Assembly: GCA_040235565.1 (NCBI GenBank)
Contig: JBECLA010000146.1
Coordinates: 1-17,042 of the forward strand
Source of the DNA: JAHEIJ01 sp040235565
Lineage (GTDB): Bacteria > Pseudomonadota > Gammaproteobacteria > UBA6429 > Thiohalophilaceae
DNA length: 17,042 nucleotides
Direction: 5' to 3'
Below are positions 7,587 through 15,720 of the stretch, in pieces. Position 1 is the stretch's first letter, and every line of letters starts with the position of its first letter. The notes under the pieces were generated by a model. The model did no database searches. It was not told the DNA's origin and was given only the letters and a program-made list of their open reading frames with translations. A program made the position numbers and the translations under genes.

Positions 7587-8482
7587 GACAGAACCTCCCT
7601 CTGACGGTTAGTAACTTGAGAATCTATCTTTTCACCACTGCGAAGACCGTACTTAAAGACGTCCTTCGAGCAGATATCAATACAACGGCCGCAGTTAGTA
7701 CATGCCCCGTCACGAATCACCGGGCCAATACCCTGCTCCGCCCCTTTTAATGCGGGCCTGATTACCTGCGGTTCCGGGCAAACAATGAAACAATCCATGC
7801 AATCATTACACTGTTCACGCCGCAAAGCTGATACCCGCAACAGACTGAACCGGCCGATCAGGCTGTAGAAAGCTCCGACCGGGCACAAATGGCCACACCA
7901 ACCACGGTGACTGATGACCAGGTCAAACAGGAACACTGCAGTTAATACTGCCCAACCAAAACCCATGCCGAATACAAGACCGCGATACACCGTGGTCACT
8001 GGATTCACCAATTCCCAGGCCAGCGTGCCGGTCAGCAACGCCATCACCAGGGTTAGACCGAGAATCCAGTAGCGGGTGTTACGTGATAATCGCGCCGATG
8101 AGGTAATGCCAAACCGACGGCGTAACCAGGCCGCAAGATCGGTCACGATATTTACGGGGCACACCCACGAACAGTAGACACGCCCGCCAACCAGCAGGTA
8201 AAACATCAGTACAATTACTGCGCCGATAAACGCCGTGGTTTCCGGCCAATGCTGGGTAAATAATATCTGTAACAATAAATACGGATCGGTCAATGGCACT
8301 GTTTCGAGTATTTCGCTCGAGGCGATATTGCCTTTAATGATCCATATTCCAAACCAGGGGCCTAACAGGAACAGAATCAAAATACTCAACTGGCTGAGGC
8401 GCCGGAGTAACAGCCATTGATGGCTCTTCCACCAACCTTTGGTGACGCGTGCTTCCTGGCCTAAGGGAACGCGCTTTTCCAT
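7583..8482 (-). CDS. napH: Membrane ferredoxin-type quinol dehydrogenase NapH
   Basis: Inner-membrane partner of NapG in ubiquinol oxidation for periplasmic nitrate reduction. The 299-aa protein has four predicted membrane helices (about 30-50, 84-99, 138-158, 170-191). The two cytoplasmic CX3CP motifs of NapH are present (C104/C108 and C196/C200). Two C-terminal [4Fe-4S] ferredoxin sites follow: C225-C228-C231-C235 and C261-C264-C267-C271. The ATG follows the napG stop with no gap. The C-terminal tail after about residue 280 is hydrophilic. Confidence 0.96.
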   Translation of the reverse strand: MEKRVPLGQEARVTKGWWKSHQWLLLRRLSQLSILILFLLGPWFGIWIIKGNIASSEILETVPLTDPYLLLQILFTQHWPETTAFIGAVIVLMFYLLVGGRVYCSWVCPVNIVTDLAAWLRRRFGITSSARLSRNTRYWILGLTLVMALLTGTLAWELVNPVTTVYRGLVFGMGFGWAVLTAVFLFDLVISHRGWCGHLCPVGAFYSLIGRFSLLRVSALRREQCNDCMDCFIVCPEPQVIRPALKGAEQGIGPVIRDGACTNCGRCIDICSKDVFKYGLRSGEKIDSQVTNRQREVLS

Positions 8483-9346
8483 CTAGATTCCGTCCTTACC
8501 ACGTTTTAGTGTTTCCAGGGGATCCTCAGCGAATGGCGTTTCTGCTGCCTGTTCTTCAATAATCAATCCCTCTCCTTCATACTCATAACGCATACCTTCC
8601 GGCAGGTTATATTGATGTTCCACATCAGGTGCCACCAGGCTGTGACCGGCTTTTTCTTTCTCCTTCCAACCAAGACGGTAATGTTTCCCCAACATGCCTT
8701 TAGCAAGATGTAAGGGAAACACCTTGATTGCCGCTTCTTCCAGGATGCAGGCCTGTTCACATTTGCCGCAGCCGGTACAGTCGGAGGAATGCACCACCGG
8801 AATAAACAAGGCATGTTTGCCGGACCGGGCGTTATGTTGCATTTCCAGCGTTATAGCTTTGCCACGCACCGGACAAACGTTGAAACAGACTTCACAGCGC
8901 AGGCCACGAAATGCAATACAGCTCTCTTGATCCACAACAACAGCCAGCCCCATGCGTGAATCATCAATGTTGGTAAGACTATGATCCAACGCGCCTGTGG
9001 GACAGGCCACGACACAGGGAATGTCCTCACACATTTCGCAGGGAATCTCGCGAGCCACAAAATACGGTGTACCGAGTGCGACATTTTCCCCGGGTTGGGC
9101 AAGGCGCAAGGTATCGTAGGGGCAATCCCGTACACACAAACCGCACCGCACACAGGCACCGAGAAAATCTTCTTCTTCCAGTGCGCCGGGAGGACGAATC
9201 GCATCCGCCGGCAAGGAGGCAGCCTGGCGGGTATAACTCATCAAACCCAACCCGGCCAGCCCCGCGGCACACGCCGCCCCTACCGTACCGGCCAGGAATT
9301 GACGGCGTGTGACCTTGCTTGACGACTTTGATGCTTTATCGACCAC
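8483..9346 (-). CDS. napG: Periplasmic ferredoxin-type protein NapG
   Basis: Fe-S protein that with NapH forms an alternative quinol-oxidising route to NapAB. The 287-aa precursor has a Tat signal (TRRQFLAG at 13-20, then a hydrophobic stretch). Four cysteine groups fit [4Fe-4S] clusters: C65/68/71/75; C103/106/111/115; C143/151/154/158; C190/193/196/200. The start is a GTG at 9346, 17 nt after the napA stop; GGAG lies about 10 nt upstream, a rather long spacing. The C-terminal part, from about residue 210, has no cysteines and ends in an acidic stretch. Confidence 0.95.
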   Translation of the reverse strand: MVDKASKSSSKVTRRQFLAGTVGAACAAGLAGLGLMSYTRQAASLPADAIRPPGALEEEDFLGACVRCGLCVRDCPYDTLRLAQPGENVALGTPYFVAREIPCEMCEDIPCVVACPTGALDHSLTNIDDSRMGLAVVVDQESCIAFRGLRCEVCFNVCPVRGKAITLEMQHNARSGKHALFIPVVHSSDCTGCGKCEQACILEEAAIKVFPLHLAKGMLGKHYRLGWKEKEKAGHSLVAPDVEHQYNLPEGMRYEYEGEGLIIEEQAAETPFAEDPLETLKRGKDGI

Positions 9347-9363
9347 TTACGTGTTACTCCAAC

Positions 9364-11874
9364 TCAGGCGCGAGTGATCTTAACCGCGTTTTTCTTGAAG
9401 TCCGTTTCCTTCGACAAGGGATCCGTCGCATCCAGAGTGAGCTTGTTGACCAGCCGTCCTGCATCGAACCAGGGCATGAAGACCAGACCTTCCGGTGGCC
9501 GGTTGCGGCCGCGGGTCTCGACCCGTGCTTCGAGTTCCCCACGGCGACTGATCACCTTGGCACTCATGCCGCGTCGCAAACCACGTTTCTTGGCGTCATT
9601 GGGATGCATGAAAACCACAGCGTCCGGGAATGCTCGGTACAGTTCCGGCACCCGGCGTGTCATAGAACCTGAATGCCAATGTTCCAGTACCCGACCGGTA
9701 CACAACCACAGATCGTATTCCTTGTCTGGCGATTCGTGGGGTGGTTCATACGGTGCAGTGATGATATTGGCGCGGCCATCCGCCCTGCCGTAGAAATTCA
9801 CGCCGTCACCCTTGGCAACATGTGGATCGTAACCTTCACGGTAACGCCACAGGGTTTCCTTACCGTTAATCACCGGCCAGCGCAGACCACGCACTTTATG
9901 ATAATGATCGAATTCACCCAGTTCATGGCCTTTCTTGGGTCCTTTCAGACCAAAGATACGGTATTCCTCATACAGGCCTTTTTGCACATAGAAACCAAAA
10001 TCGTCCGACTCATCATTGTCATAGACATGGCCACGATCATCGGTAATGGTCTGTTTGGGATATTTATCCACCTGACCATTACGGAATAACACTTCATACA
10101 GGGTCTTGCCCCGGTATTCGGGTTTCTTGGCGATCAGTTCTTCCGGCCAGACTTCTTCTACCTTGAAACGTTTGGAAAATTCCATGATTTGCCAGAGATC
10201 CGACTTGGCTTCTGCCGGAGGCTTGACCTGTTGACGCCAAAACTGGCTGCGCCGTTCGGCATTCCCATAGGCACCTTCTTTCTCGATCCACATTGCAGTA
10301 GGTAGAACCAGATCAGCTGCCATCGCCGATACCGTTGGATAGGGATCCGACACAACCGTAAAGTTGTCCGGATTACGCCAGCCAGGCCACATTTCATCAT
10401 TGATATTGGGACCTGCCTGCATGTTGTTGTTACACATCTGCCAGTAACAGTTGATCTTGCCGTCTTTCAGGTGGCGTTGCATCAATACCGCATGTGCACC
10501 AACCTTGCCGGGAATGGTGCCTTCCGGCAGTTTCCAGACTTTTTCCGAAAAGGCACGGTGTTCGGGTTTCTTCACTACCAGATCTGCCGGCAGTCGATGC
10601 GCAAAGGTGCCGACTTCACGTGCAGTACCACAGGCGGAGGGTTGACCGGTGAGCGAGAACGGGCTATTACCCGGTTCGGAGATCTTGCCCATTAATAAAT
10701 GGACGTTGTAGAGCAGACCGTTGACCCATACGCCACGGGTATGTTGGTTGAAACCCATAGTCCAGTAAGACGCCACTTTCTTCTTCGGATCGGCATAAGC
10801 CTGGGCGAGGCGCAGTAACTGATCTTCGGGTACACCACTGAGTTTGGACGTGTATTCCAGCGTGTACTTGGATACCGACTCAGCATACTCATCAAAAGTA
10901 ATTTTACTGAGCTTGCCTTTACCGGCATTTTTGGCGTTCTTCTCGCGCGGATCATCCGGTCGCAAACCATAGCCGATATCGGTTGGCGTCTTGGTAAAGT
11001 TGACGTGCTTATCAATAAAGGCCTGGTTGTAAGCCTTGTTTTGGATAATGTAGTTGGCAATATAGTTAAGGATTGCCAAATCAGTCTGTGGCGTGAAGAT
11101 CATGCCGTTATCGGCCAGTTCAAAGCAACGATGTTCATAGGTCGACAATACATGCACTTCACAACCCGGTTTGGTCAAGCGGGTATCGGTCAGGCGTGAC
11201 CAGAGAATGGGATGCATTTCCGCCATGTTAGATCCCCACAGCACAAATGCATCAGCGTGTTCAAGATCGTCATAACATCCCATTGGTTCATCAGAACCAA
11301 ATCCCCGAATAAAGGCACCTACTGCCGAGGCCATACAATGACGGGCATTCGGATCAATATTGTTGGTCCGGAAACCGGCCTTATGCAACTTGGATGCGGC
11401 GTAGCCTTCCCATACGGTCCATTGACCGGAACCGAACATGGCAACCGCATCCGGACCCTTGGCTTTGATTGCAGCTTTCCACTTATCGGCCATTACATCG
11501 AAGGCTTCGTCCCAGGAGACCGCTTCAAATTCCCCATCCTTGTCAAACTTGCCGTTTTTCTTGCGCAGCAATGGTGTGGTCAGACGATCCTGGCCGTAGA
11601 GAATCTTTGCCAGAAAATATCCTTTGATACAGTTCAGTCCACGGTTGACCGGGGCATCCGGATCGCCCTGGGTGGCCACCACTCGACCGTCTTTAGTACC
11701 GATTAATACGCCACAACCAGTGCCGCAATAGCGACATGCTGCTTTGTCCCAGCGAATGGTATCTTTCTGGGTTTTCGCCTCGGCGATCTTGACACCGGGA
11801 ATGGTGACACCTGCCGCGGTGGCCGTGGCGACAACGGCATTGGTTTTAATAAAATCCCGTCTGCTGAGTTTCAT
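9364..11874 (-). CDS. napA: Periplasmic nitrate reductase catalytic subunit NapA
   Basis: Molybdoenzyme (bis-MGD) that reduces nitrate to nitrite in the periplasm. From the ATG at 11874 it has 836 aa, near E. coli NapA (828). The Tat signal is SRRDFIK (4-10). The [4Fe-4S] ligands are C47, C50, C54 and C82 (CRYCGTGC ... NRGLNC). The predicted molybdenum ligand is C180 in ARHCMASAV. The rest matches the molybdopterin oxidoreductase and C-terminal dinucleotide-binding domains. The open frame extends 35 codons further upstream, but AGGAGG lies just before the chosen ATG and the Tat motif begins there. It starts 10 nt after the napD stop. Confidence 0.97.
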   Translation of the reverse strand: MKLSRRDFIKTNAVVATATAAGVTIPGVKIAEAKTQKDTIRWDKAACRYCGTGCGVLIGTKDGRVVATQGDPDAPVNRGLNCIKGYFLAKILYGQDRLTTPLLRKKNGKFDKDGEFEAVSWDEAFDVMADKWKAAIKAKGPDAVAMFGSGQWTVWEGYAASKLHKAGFRTNNIDPNARHCMASAVGAFIRGFGSDEPMGCYDDLEHADAFVLWGSNMAEMHPILWSRLTDTRLTKPGCEVHVLSTYEHRCFELADNGMIFTPQTDLAILNYIANYIIQNKAYNQAFIDKHVNFTKTPTDIGYGLRPDDPREKNAKNAGKGKLSKITFDEYAESVSKYTLEYTSKLSGVPEDQLLRLAQAYADPKKKVASYWTMGFNQHTRGVWVNGLLYNVHLLMGKISEPGNSPFSLTGQPSACGTAREVGTFAHRLPADLVVKKPEHRAFSEKVWKLPEGTIPGKVGAHAVLMQRHLKDGKINCYWQMCNNNMQAGPNINDEMWPGWRNPDNFTVVSDPYPTVSAMAADLVLPTAMWIEKEGAYGNAERRSQFWRQQVKPPAEAKSDLWQIMEFSKRFKVEEVWPEELIAKKPEYRGKTLYEVLFRNGQVDKYPKQTITDDRGHVYDNDESDDFGFYVQKGLYEEYRIFGLKGPKKGHELGEFDHYHKVRGLRWPVINGKETLWRYREGYDPHVAKGDGVNFYGRADGRANIITAPYEPPHESPDKEYDLWLCTGRVLEHWHSGSMTRRVPELYRAFPDAVVFMHPNDAKKRGLRRGMSAKVISRRGELEARVETRGRNRPPEGLVFMPWFDAGRLVNKLTLDATDPLSKETDFKKNAVKITRA

Positions 11875-11884
11875 GTCGCTCCTC

Positions 11885-12130
11885 CTATTGCTGCGCTTCT
11901 TCGCTATCTTCAAAATGGTGATAAATAAGTGATGCCGATAACACACCATCGACATTATGAAAGGCCATGACGGTGTCACCCAAACGGGATTCCTCGTCTT
12001 CCACTGTTACGACCATACGACCATCTTCTGCGGTGGCGTGTACTTCCACCCCAGGCAATTTGAGTAATTGCGCTTCGACACCCGCGAGTTTTTCAGGACG
12101 GGCATGGATTACCACTCCGGCGATATTCAT
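11885..12130 (-). CDS. napD: NapA signal-peptide chaperone NapD
   Basis: Cytoplasmic chaperone that binds the Tat signal of NapA and delays export until the molybdenum cofactor and Fe-S cluster are in. The 81-aa sequence shows the NapD pattern: a start of beta type (NIAGVVIHARPEKLAGVEAQL), then LPGVEVHA, GRMVVTVED and a final strand SASLIYHHFE before an acidic tail. The ATG overlaps the napF stop (ATGA), which implies translational coupling. Gene order F-D-A supports the assignment, because the protein is too short for certainty by motif alone. Confidence 0.92.
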   Translation of the reverse strand: MNIAGVVIHARPEKLAGVEAQLLKLPGVEVHATAEDGRMVVTVEDEESRLGDTVMAFHNVDGVLSASLIYHHFEDSEEAQQ

Positions 12131-12672
12131 AAGTTAATCTCCCGCAGTACATTTTGGTTGTATACCCGGCGACCATTCTCAGCCGGCCCTATACGAATTG
12201 CCTTGACCGGACAGACCGAAACACAGGCGCCACATCCGGTACAGCTTTCTACATCAATGCGTGGCAGTGAACCACGTCCTACCACCGGTACAAAACGAAT
12301 CGCCGCTGCCTCGCAATGTTCCCCACAGGTGCGACAAACGACGCCGCGATAGGCAATACATTCTGCTTCTATATTGGCGCTCAATGACCAAACCGCGTGT
12401 TGCGGATCCTCACGCCAGACAAGCGCCCCCGTCCCACAGGCACGGGCACAGGCGGAGCAGAAATCGCATTCACCTTTTGAAAAATTGACTCGGGGGTAAC
12501 CGTCGCTGGCGGTTTCAATGAGATGGGCGGGACAGGCGGCAATACATTCCGCGCATTGATCGCAGCGGTTGACAAAGTCATCTTCCGCAACAGCCCAGGG
12601 TGGACGCAATGCTGTGCTTCGGCCCGTCACATTGCCTCTTAGAAACTGTCTGCGACTCACGGCAGTTACCAT
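12127..12672 (-). CDS. napF: Ferredoxin-type protein NapF
   Basis: Cytoplasmic Fe-S protein linked to NapA maturation or Fe-S loading. From the ATG at 12672 it has 181 aa (E. coli 164). Four cysteine groups are visible: C37/40/43/47, C69/72/75/79, C105/113/116/120 (same C-x7-C-x2-C-x3-C pattern as the third group of NapG) and C144/147/150/154. A twin-arginine-like stretch SRRQFLRG is near the N-terminus, as in E. coli NapF, which nevertheless stays in the cytoplasm. A TTG 6 codons upstream keeps the frame open, but AGGA sits 5-6 nt before the ATG. It is the first gene of the operon. Confidence 0.94.
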   Translation of the reverse strand: MVTAVSRRQFLRGNVTGRSTALRPPWAVAEDDFVNRCDQCAECIAACPAHLIETASDGYPRVNFSKGECDFCSACARACGTGALVWREDPQHAVWSLSANIEAECIAYRGVVCRTCGEHCEAAAIRFVPVVGRGSLPRIDVESCTGCGACVSVCPVKAIRIGPAENGRRVYNQNVLREINL

Positions 12673-12719
12673 TGAAATCCTGCTCCCCAATCTTGACTGC
12701 AGCAGTTATGAATTAACCA

Positions 12720-12750
12720 CTTGGCAGTAGCAATTTACATTGCCTGCAAG
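12720..12750 (-). promoter_or_regulatory. Interrupted hairpin in nap upstream region
   Basis: Read on the minus strand, CTTG-CAG-GCAAT pairs with ATTGC-(TA)-CTG-(C)-CAAG: 12 pairs around a 4-nt loop with two small bulges on one side. The inner part is a perfect GCAAT-N4-ATTGC (12730-12743). It lies 48-78 bp upstream of the napF ATG, so it may be an operator or an RNA fold in the leader, depending on where transcription starts. Confidence 0.4.
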
Positions 12751-12801
12751 TATTACGAATCCGGAGCAGATTTTCTGTACGTGCGGTGGGGTAATGCACA
12801 C

Positions 12802-12817
12802 TACCCCCTTGGAGGTA
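12802..12817. promoter_or_regulatory. NarL/NarP-type 7-2-7 operator
   Basis: TACCCCC-TT-GGAGGTA is an inverted pair of heptamers spaced by 2 bp. This is the 7-2-7 arrangement of TACYYMT sites bound by phosphorylated NarL or NarP. A further partial heptamer, TACCCCA on the minus strand, lies at 12787-12793. The site is centred about 137 bp upstream of the napF ATG and just downstream of the narL gene itself. Activation of nap by nitrate through this site is inference from the family. Confidence 0.7.
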
Positions 12818-12841
12818 GGAAAGGAAGGTTGTGGTTAAAGA

Positions 12842-12874
12842 CTGATAAATTTGCTGTGGTTTTAAATTAATCAG
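12842..12874. repeat. AT-rich inverted repeat at the end of narL
   Basis: CTGATAAATTT (12842-12852) and AAATTAATCAG (12864-12874) are 11-bp inverted arms with one mismatch and an 11-nt loop, overlapping the narL stop codon. Position suggests a 3' end structure for the narXL transcript, but the stem is AT-rich and no run of U follows in the narL direction, so termination may be weak and read-through into nap possible. Confidence 0.45.
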
Positions 12875-13548
12875 ACTTTTTGTTTAGCGTGTTTGAGTGC
12901 CCAGACAGCGGCTTCCACCCGGGAATTCAGGTTCAATTTACGCAGAACATTCTTGACATGCACTTTTACCGTGCCTGGAGAAATATCCAGGGCACGGGCA
13001 ATAAGCTTGTTACTTAATCCCTCAGCAATCAAATCAAGAATTTCGTGCTCGCGTTGAGTCAACGCTGCGTCATTAGAGTCTTCGGGGGTATTTGCTTCTG
13101 ATCGCAACGCCGAGGCCAATAACTCGGTAAGACGGTCACTCACTACCAGTTTTCCGGACGCCGCCGCGCGAATGCTCTCAAGTGTATCCTCCGGTTCCAT
13201 ATCCTTGAGAAGATAGCCATCCGCACCGGTACGAATGGCGGCCAGCACATCTTCTTCATTATCCGATACGGTCAGCATCATGACGCGGGAATCCAGATCC
13301 GCCTGTTTCAGGGCCCGCAATGTCTCCAGCCCGTCCATATCTTTCATATTGATGTCCAGTAAAATCAGATCAGGCTCCAGTTCGATTGCCAGCGCCAGGC
13401 CGGCCTCACCACTGGCGGCCTCGCCAATCAGTATCAGGCTGTCATCCATTTCAAGCAAATCCGCCAGTCCCTTGCGGAACAACGGATGATCATCGATGGT
13501 TATAACGGTTTGAGTGACTTCTTCAGCCATAGTGTATTTTTTTATCAT
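12871..13548 (-). CDS. narL: Nitrate/nitrite response regulator NarL
   Basis: DNA-binding response regulator. The receiver domain (about 13-130) has D19-D20 and phosphorylation site D65 (LILLDIN). The segment GADGYLLKDMEPED is nearly identical to E. coli NarL. The LuxR-type helix-turn-helix (about 163-220) has LTQREHEILDLIAEGL, then SPGTVKVHVKNVLRKL and SRVEAAVWAL, again NarL-like. The ATG overlaps the narX stop (ATGA), so the pair is translationally coupled. A second ATG at codon 7 is possible. Likely targets include the 7-2-7 site 54 bp past its own stop codon, upstream of nap. NarL is a better fit than NarP on the conserved segments, but that distinction is from memory. Confidence 0.94.
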   Translation of the reverse strand: MIKKYTMAEEVTQTVITIDDHPLFRKGLADLLEMDDSLILIGEAASGEAGLALAIELEPDLILLDINMKDMDGLETLRALKQADLDSRVMMLTVSDNEEDVLAAIRTGADGYLLKDMEPEDTLESIRAAASGKLVVSDRLTELLASALRSEANTPEDSNDAALTQREHEILDLIAEGLSNKLIARALDISPGTVKVHVKNVLRKLNLNSRVEAAVWALKHAKQKV

Positions 13549-15464
13549 GCCATGGATGCCAGTGAAGCATGGAAAGTGAGTTTGACAGCGGTACCTCCCA
13601 GGTTCGAGGGACCAATATGCAGAATGCCATCCAGGCTCTGGGCACGTTCACGCATAATTGGTAAACCATAATGATGTTCCAGCTGACTGATCTCCGGCAT
13701 ACCAATGCCATTATCCTCGATCACGATCCTCACTTCACCATCCAGATCACAATTCAGCGACACTCTGGCCTGGGTGGCCTGCGCATGCCGGACAATATTG
13801 GACAAGGCCTCGCGCACAATTTGCACGATATGAATTTCTTCGTTGGGACTGAATATATAATTGGCAATCCGGTTCTCCAGTTTAATCTCGATGTTTGCCC
13901 GTTCGTTGAATTCGCGTACCGTGTCCTCGATTGCCCGGGACAATCCTTCTTCACTCATTCCCAGACGGAATGTCGTTAGCAATTCACGTAACTCCCGATA
14001 AGCGCTATTCAGGCCATCTCGTAATTTATTGGTGATTTCATAAACTTTTTCATTTTCTGTGGTATCGAGGGTCTTTTCCAATCGACTGACCTGGATTTTC
14101 AAATAAGTCAGCGACTGTGCGAGTGAATCATGCAGCTCACGGGCGATCACACTACGCTCTTCCAACAGTGACAGCATACGATTACGGGAGGATTGGCGGC
14201 TCCTGTTTATTGCCATTGCAATGTGACTGGCCACGGTTTCCAGCAAACGCCGTTGCCAGTCTTCCAGTTCCATGCCATCGGGTAACCCAATCAATAAAAT
14301 ACCGTATTGTTGTGACTGATCGCGAATCGGCACCGAATACCGCCCCTCCGAACCTCCATCCCGGGTCTCGACCGTAAACGCATGCGCATCACCTTCACCC
14401 AGGCATTGCTCGCAATCCGGTACCTGATCTTGCATTGACATGGTCATTGCCATTCGAAATGCCTGCTTGTCTCCAGGGACACCGAGGCACACGGCCCCGC
14501 CCTTAATACCAATAAGTCGCTGGATGTCTCCAATCAGATTATCGAGAGAGGCTTCAGTGATAGGGTTTTCACCCAATTGTTTGGCAATGGAATACAGTAA
14601 CTCCAGGGAACGATTGCTCTGTTCCAGATCAGCGGTTTTTTCTTCAACACGTTTTTCCAGGTCAGCGTAGATTTTTGACAGGTCTTCGGCCATTAAATTG
14701 AAGGCATAACCCAGTTGGCCCAGCTCGTCATCGCGTCGCGGATGGCTGCGCACAGAGAAATCCCCGCCACGTACTGCCTTGGCAAAATTCAATAAATCCC
14801 GCAAGGGAACCAGCACATCTTTTTTGCCCAAATACAGGGTCACACCCACGACAACAAAAGTTAAAATTAAAACCACAATCTGGATTAAACGAAGCTCGCG
14901 AATCTTTCCCTCTGCCTCGTCTTCCAGGGCCCGGACGAAAGCATGAACCAGATCGACAAAGGCATCGACCTTACCCAGGTAGGCCAGCCTGAGCTGCTGC
15001 AATCGCTCAGCCGTCGCGGCATCGATTTCACCACCCAATGCCCGACCGACATAATCATTCATTATGGGCTGCATGCTTTCTTCCCACTGCTCTTCCACAG
15101 CGCGATAGGTGGCATGCACCCGGATCGAGGCTTCCTTCGAAAGTACGTCATGAATACGCGGGTTGTAGAGTCGCTGCTTGAATTCGTCGACCAAATTCTG
15201 GGTGATATGAGCGGACTGAGCCACTTCGTTTATATTGGTTTGCACCAGGCTACTGGCTATCCGATAGGATTGCATGCGCAGGGTGCCGGCCTGATTGATC
15301 GCAGCGGCAAATCCTTCCGAAGTATCTGCCATAAAAACTGAACTGATCGTTCCTACGACCGCCAGCAAAACGATGGTGGTCATTGCCACACCGAGACGTA
15401 GCAACAGCGATTGTTTCTTTGTTGCTGTTAAATCGAGCGGATATTGCTTATTTCTGACTTCCAT
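13545..15464 (-). CDS. narX: Nitrate/nitrite sensor histidine kinase NarX
   Basis: 639-aa membrane kinase of the NarX/NarQ family. TM1 at about 24-46 is followed by the P-box-like ligand motif (INQAGTLRMQSYRIA, 56-70) and a periplasmic helical domain to about 190. TM2 lies at about 193-212, then HAMP (about 213-265) and a coiled coil. The central GAF-like module holds C326, C351 and C354, as in the NarX cysteine cluster. HisKA_3 has phosphoacceptor H445 (ARELHDSLAQSL) and the HATPase has N556 and DNGIGM (584-589). It should respond to nitrate/nitrite and phosphorylate the NarL encoded next to it. Presence of the cysteine module favours NarX over NarQ, though NarQ-like use is possible. TATAAT sits only 5 bp upstream of the ATG, and no good ribosome binding site is seen. 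Confidence 0.92.
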   Translation of the reverse strand: MEVRNKQYPLDLTATKKQSLLLRLGVAMTTIVLLAVVGTISSVFMADTSEGFAAAINQAGTLRMQSYRIASSLVQTNINEVAQSAHITQNLVDEFKQRLYNPRIHDVLSKEASIRVHATYRAVEEQWEESMQPIMNDYVGRALGGEIDAATAERLQQLRLAYLGKVDAFVDLVHAFVRALEDEAEGKIRELRLIQIVVLILTFVVVGVTLYLGKKDVLVPLRDLLNFAKAVRGGDFSVRSHPRRDDELGQLGYAFNLMAEDLSKIYADLEKRVEEKTADLEQSNRSLELLYSIAKQLGENPITEASLDNLIGDIQRLIGIKGGAVCLGVPGDKQAFRMAMTMSMQDQVPDCEQCLGEGDAHAFTVETRDGGSEGRYSVPIRDQSQQYGILLIGLPDGMELEDWQRRLLETVASHIAMAINRSRQSSRNRMLSLLEERSVIARELHDSLAQSLTYLKIQVSRLEKTLDTTENEKVYEITNKLRDGLNSAYRELRELLTTFRLGMSEEGLSRAIEDTVREFNERANIEIKLENRIANYIFSPNEEIHIVQIVREALSNIVRHAQATQARVSLNCDLDGEVRIVIEDNGIGMPEISQLEHHYGLPIMRERAQSLDGILHIGPSNLGGTAVKLTFHASLASMA

Positions 15465-15657
15465 AAACCATTATATACACGCCAGAGGCAGGTTCGGTTG
15501 GAAAATAAAATTATTAAAAAACAATTAATTATAGATGATAAAAGAAGTTGATTCTGAATTGAGCTGAAAAATAGTGTGTCTAATCACACGGGTAAGAGTG
15601 ACTTTATTATAGGCGGGAGATAACGCATCGCAAATCTGCGTTAATCCGAATGTCATA
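15465..15657. other. Divergent intergenic region, narX to 47-aa gene
   Basis: AT-rich, especially 15505-15545. It contains TATAAT on the minus strand at 15470-15475, adjacent to the narX ATG without a recognisable -35, and a short hairpin GTGTG-N6-CACAC (15575-15590). I found no FNR-type TTGAT-N4-ATCAA palindrome and no complete NarL 7-2-7 site here. The plus-strand promoter for the small gene follows at 15658. Confidence 0.5.
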
Positions 15658-15686
15658 TTGAGCTGCGATACTGGGCTCCCTATAGT
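15658..15686 (+). promoter_or_regulatory. Sigma70-type promoter of the 47-aa gene
   Basis: TTGAGC (15658-15663), a 17-nt spacer and TATAGT (15681-15686). Both hexamers are close to consensus with ideal spacing. Transcription would start near 15693, leaving a leader of about 28 nt with GGGGAGG before the ATG at 15721. Confidence 0.7.
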
Positions 15687-15720
15687 GAATCATAGATAAC
15701 GATAAAAACGGGGAGGCAGT

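Noticed and set aside
11212..11706. 164-codon plus-strand frame antisense to napA
   Set aside because: napA is clear throughout this span, and the antisense frame has no ribosome binding site or motif.
11875..11979. Longer napA start adding 35 residues
   Set aside because: AGGAGG and the Tat motif SRRDFIK define the ATG at 11874; the extra stretch overlaps napD coding sequence.
12673..12870. FNR/Anr box (TTGAT-N4-ATCAA) upstream of nap
   Set aside because: I read both strands and found no sequence with both half sites; TTGC-N2-GCAA at 12740-12749 does not fit. Anaerobic control may be indirect or use a degenerate site.
15551..15565. FNR-like TTGAT-TCTG-AATTG upstream of narX
   Set aside because: Only the first half matches; the second half lacks ATCAA.
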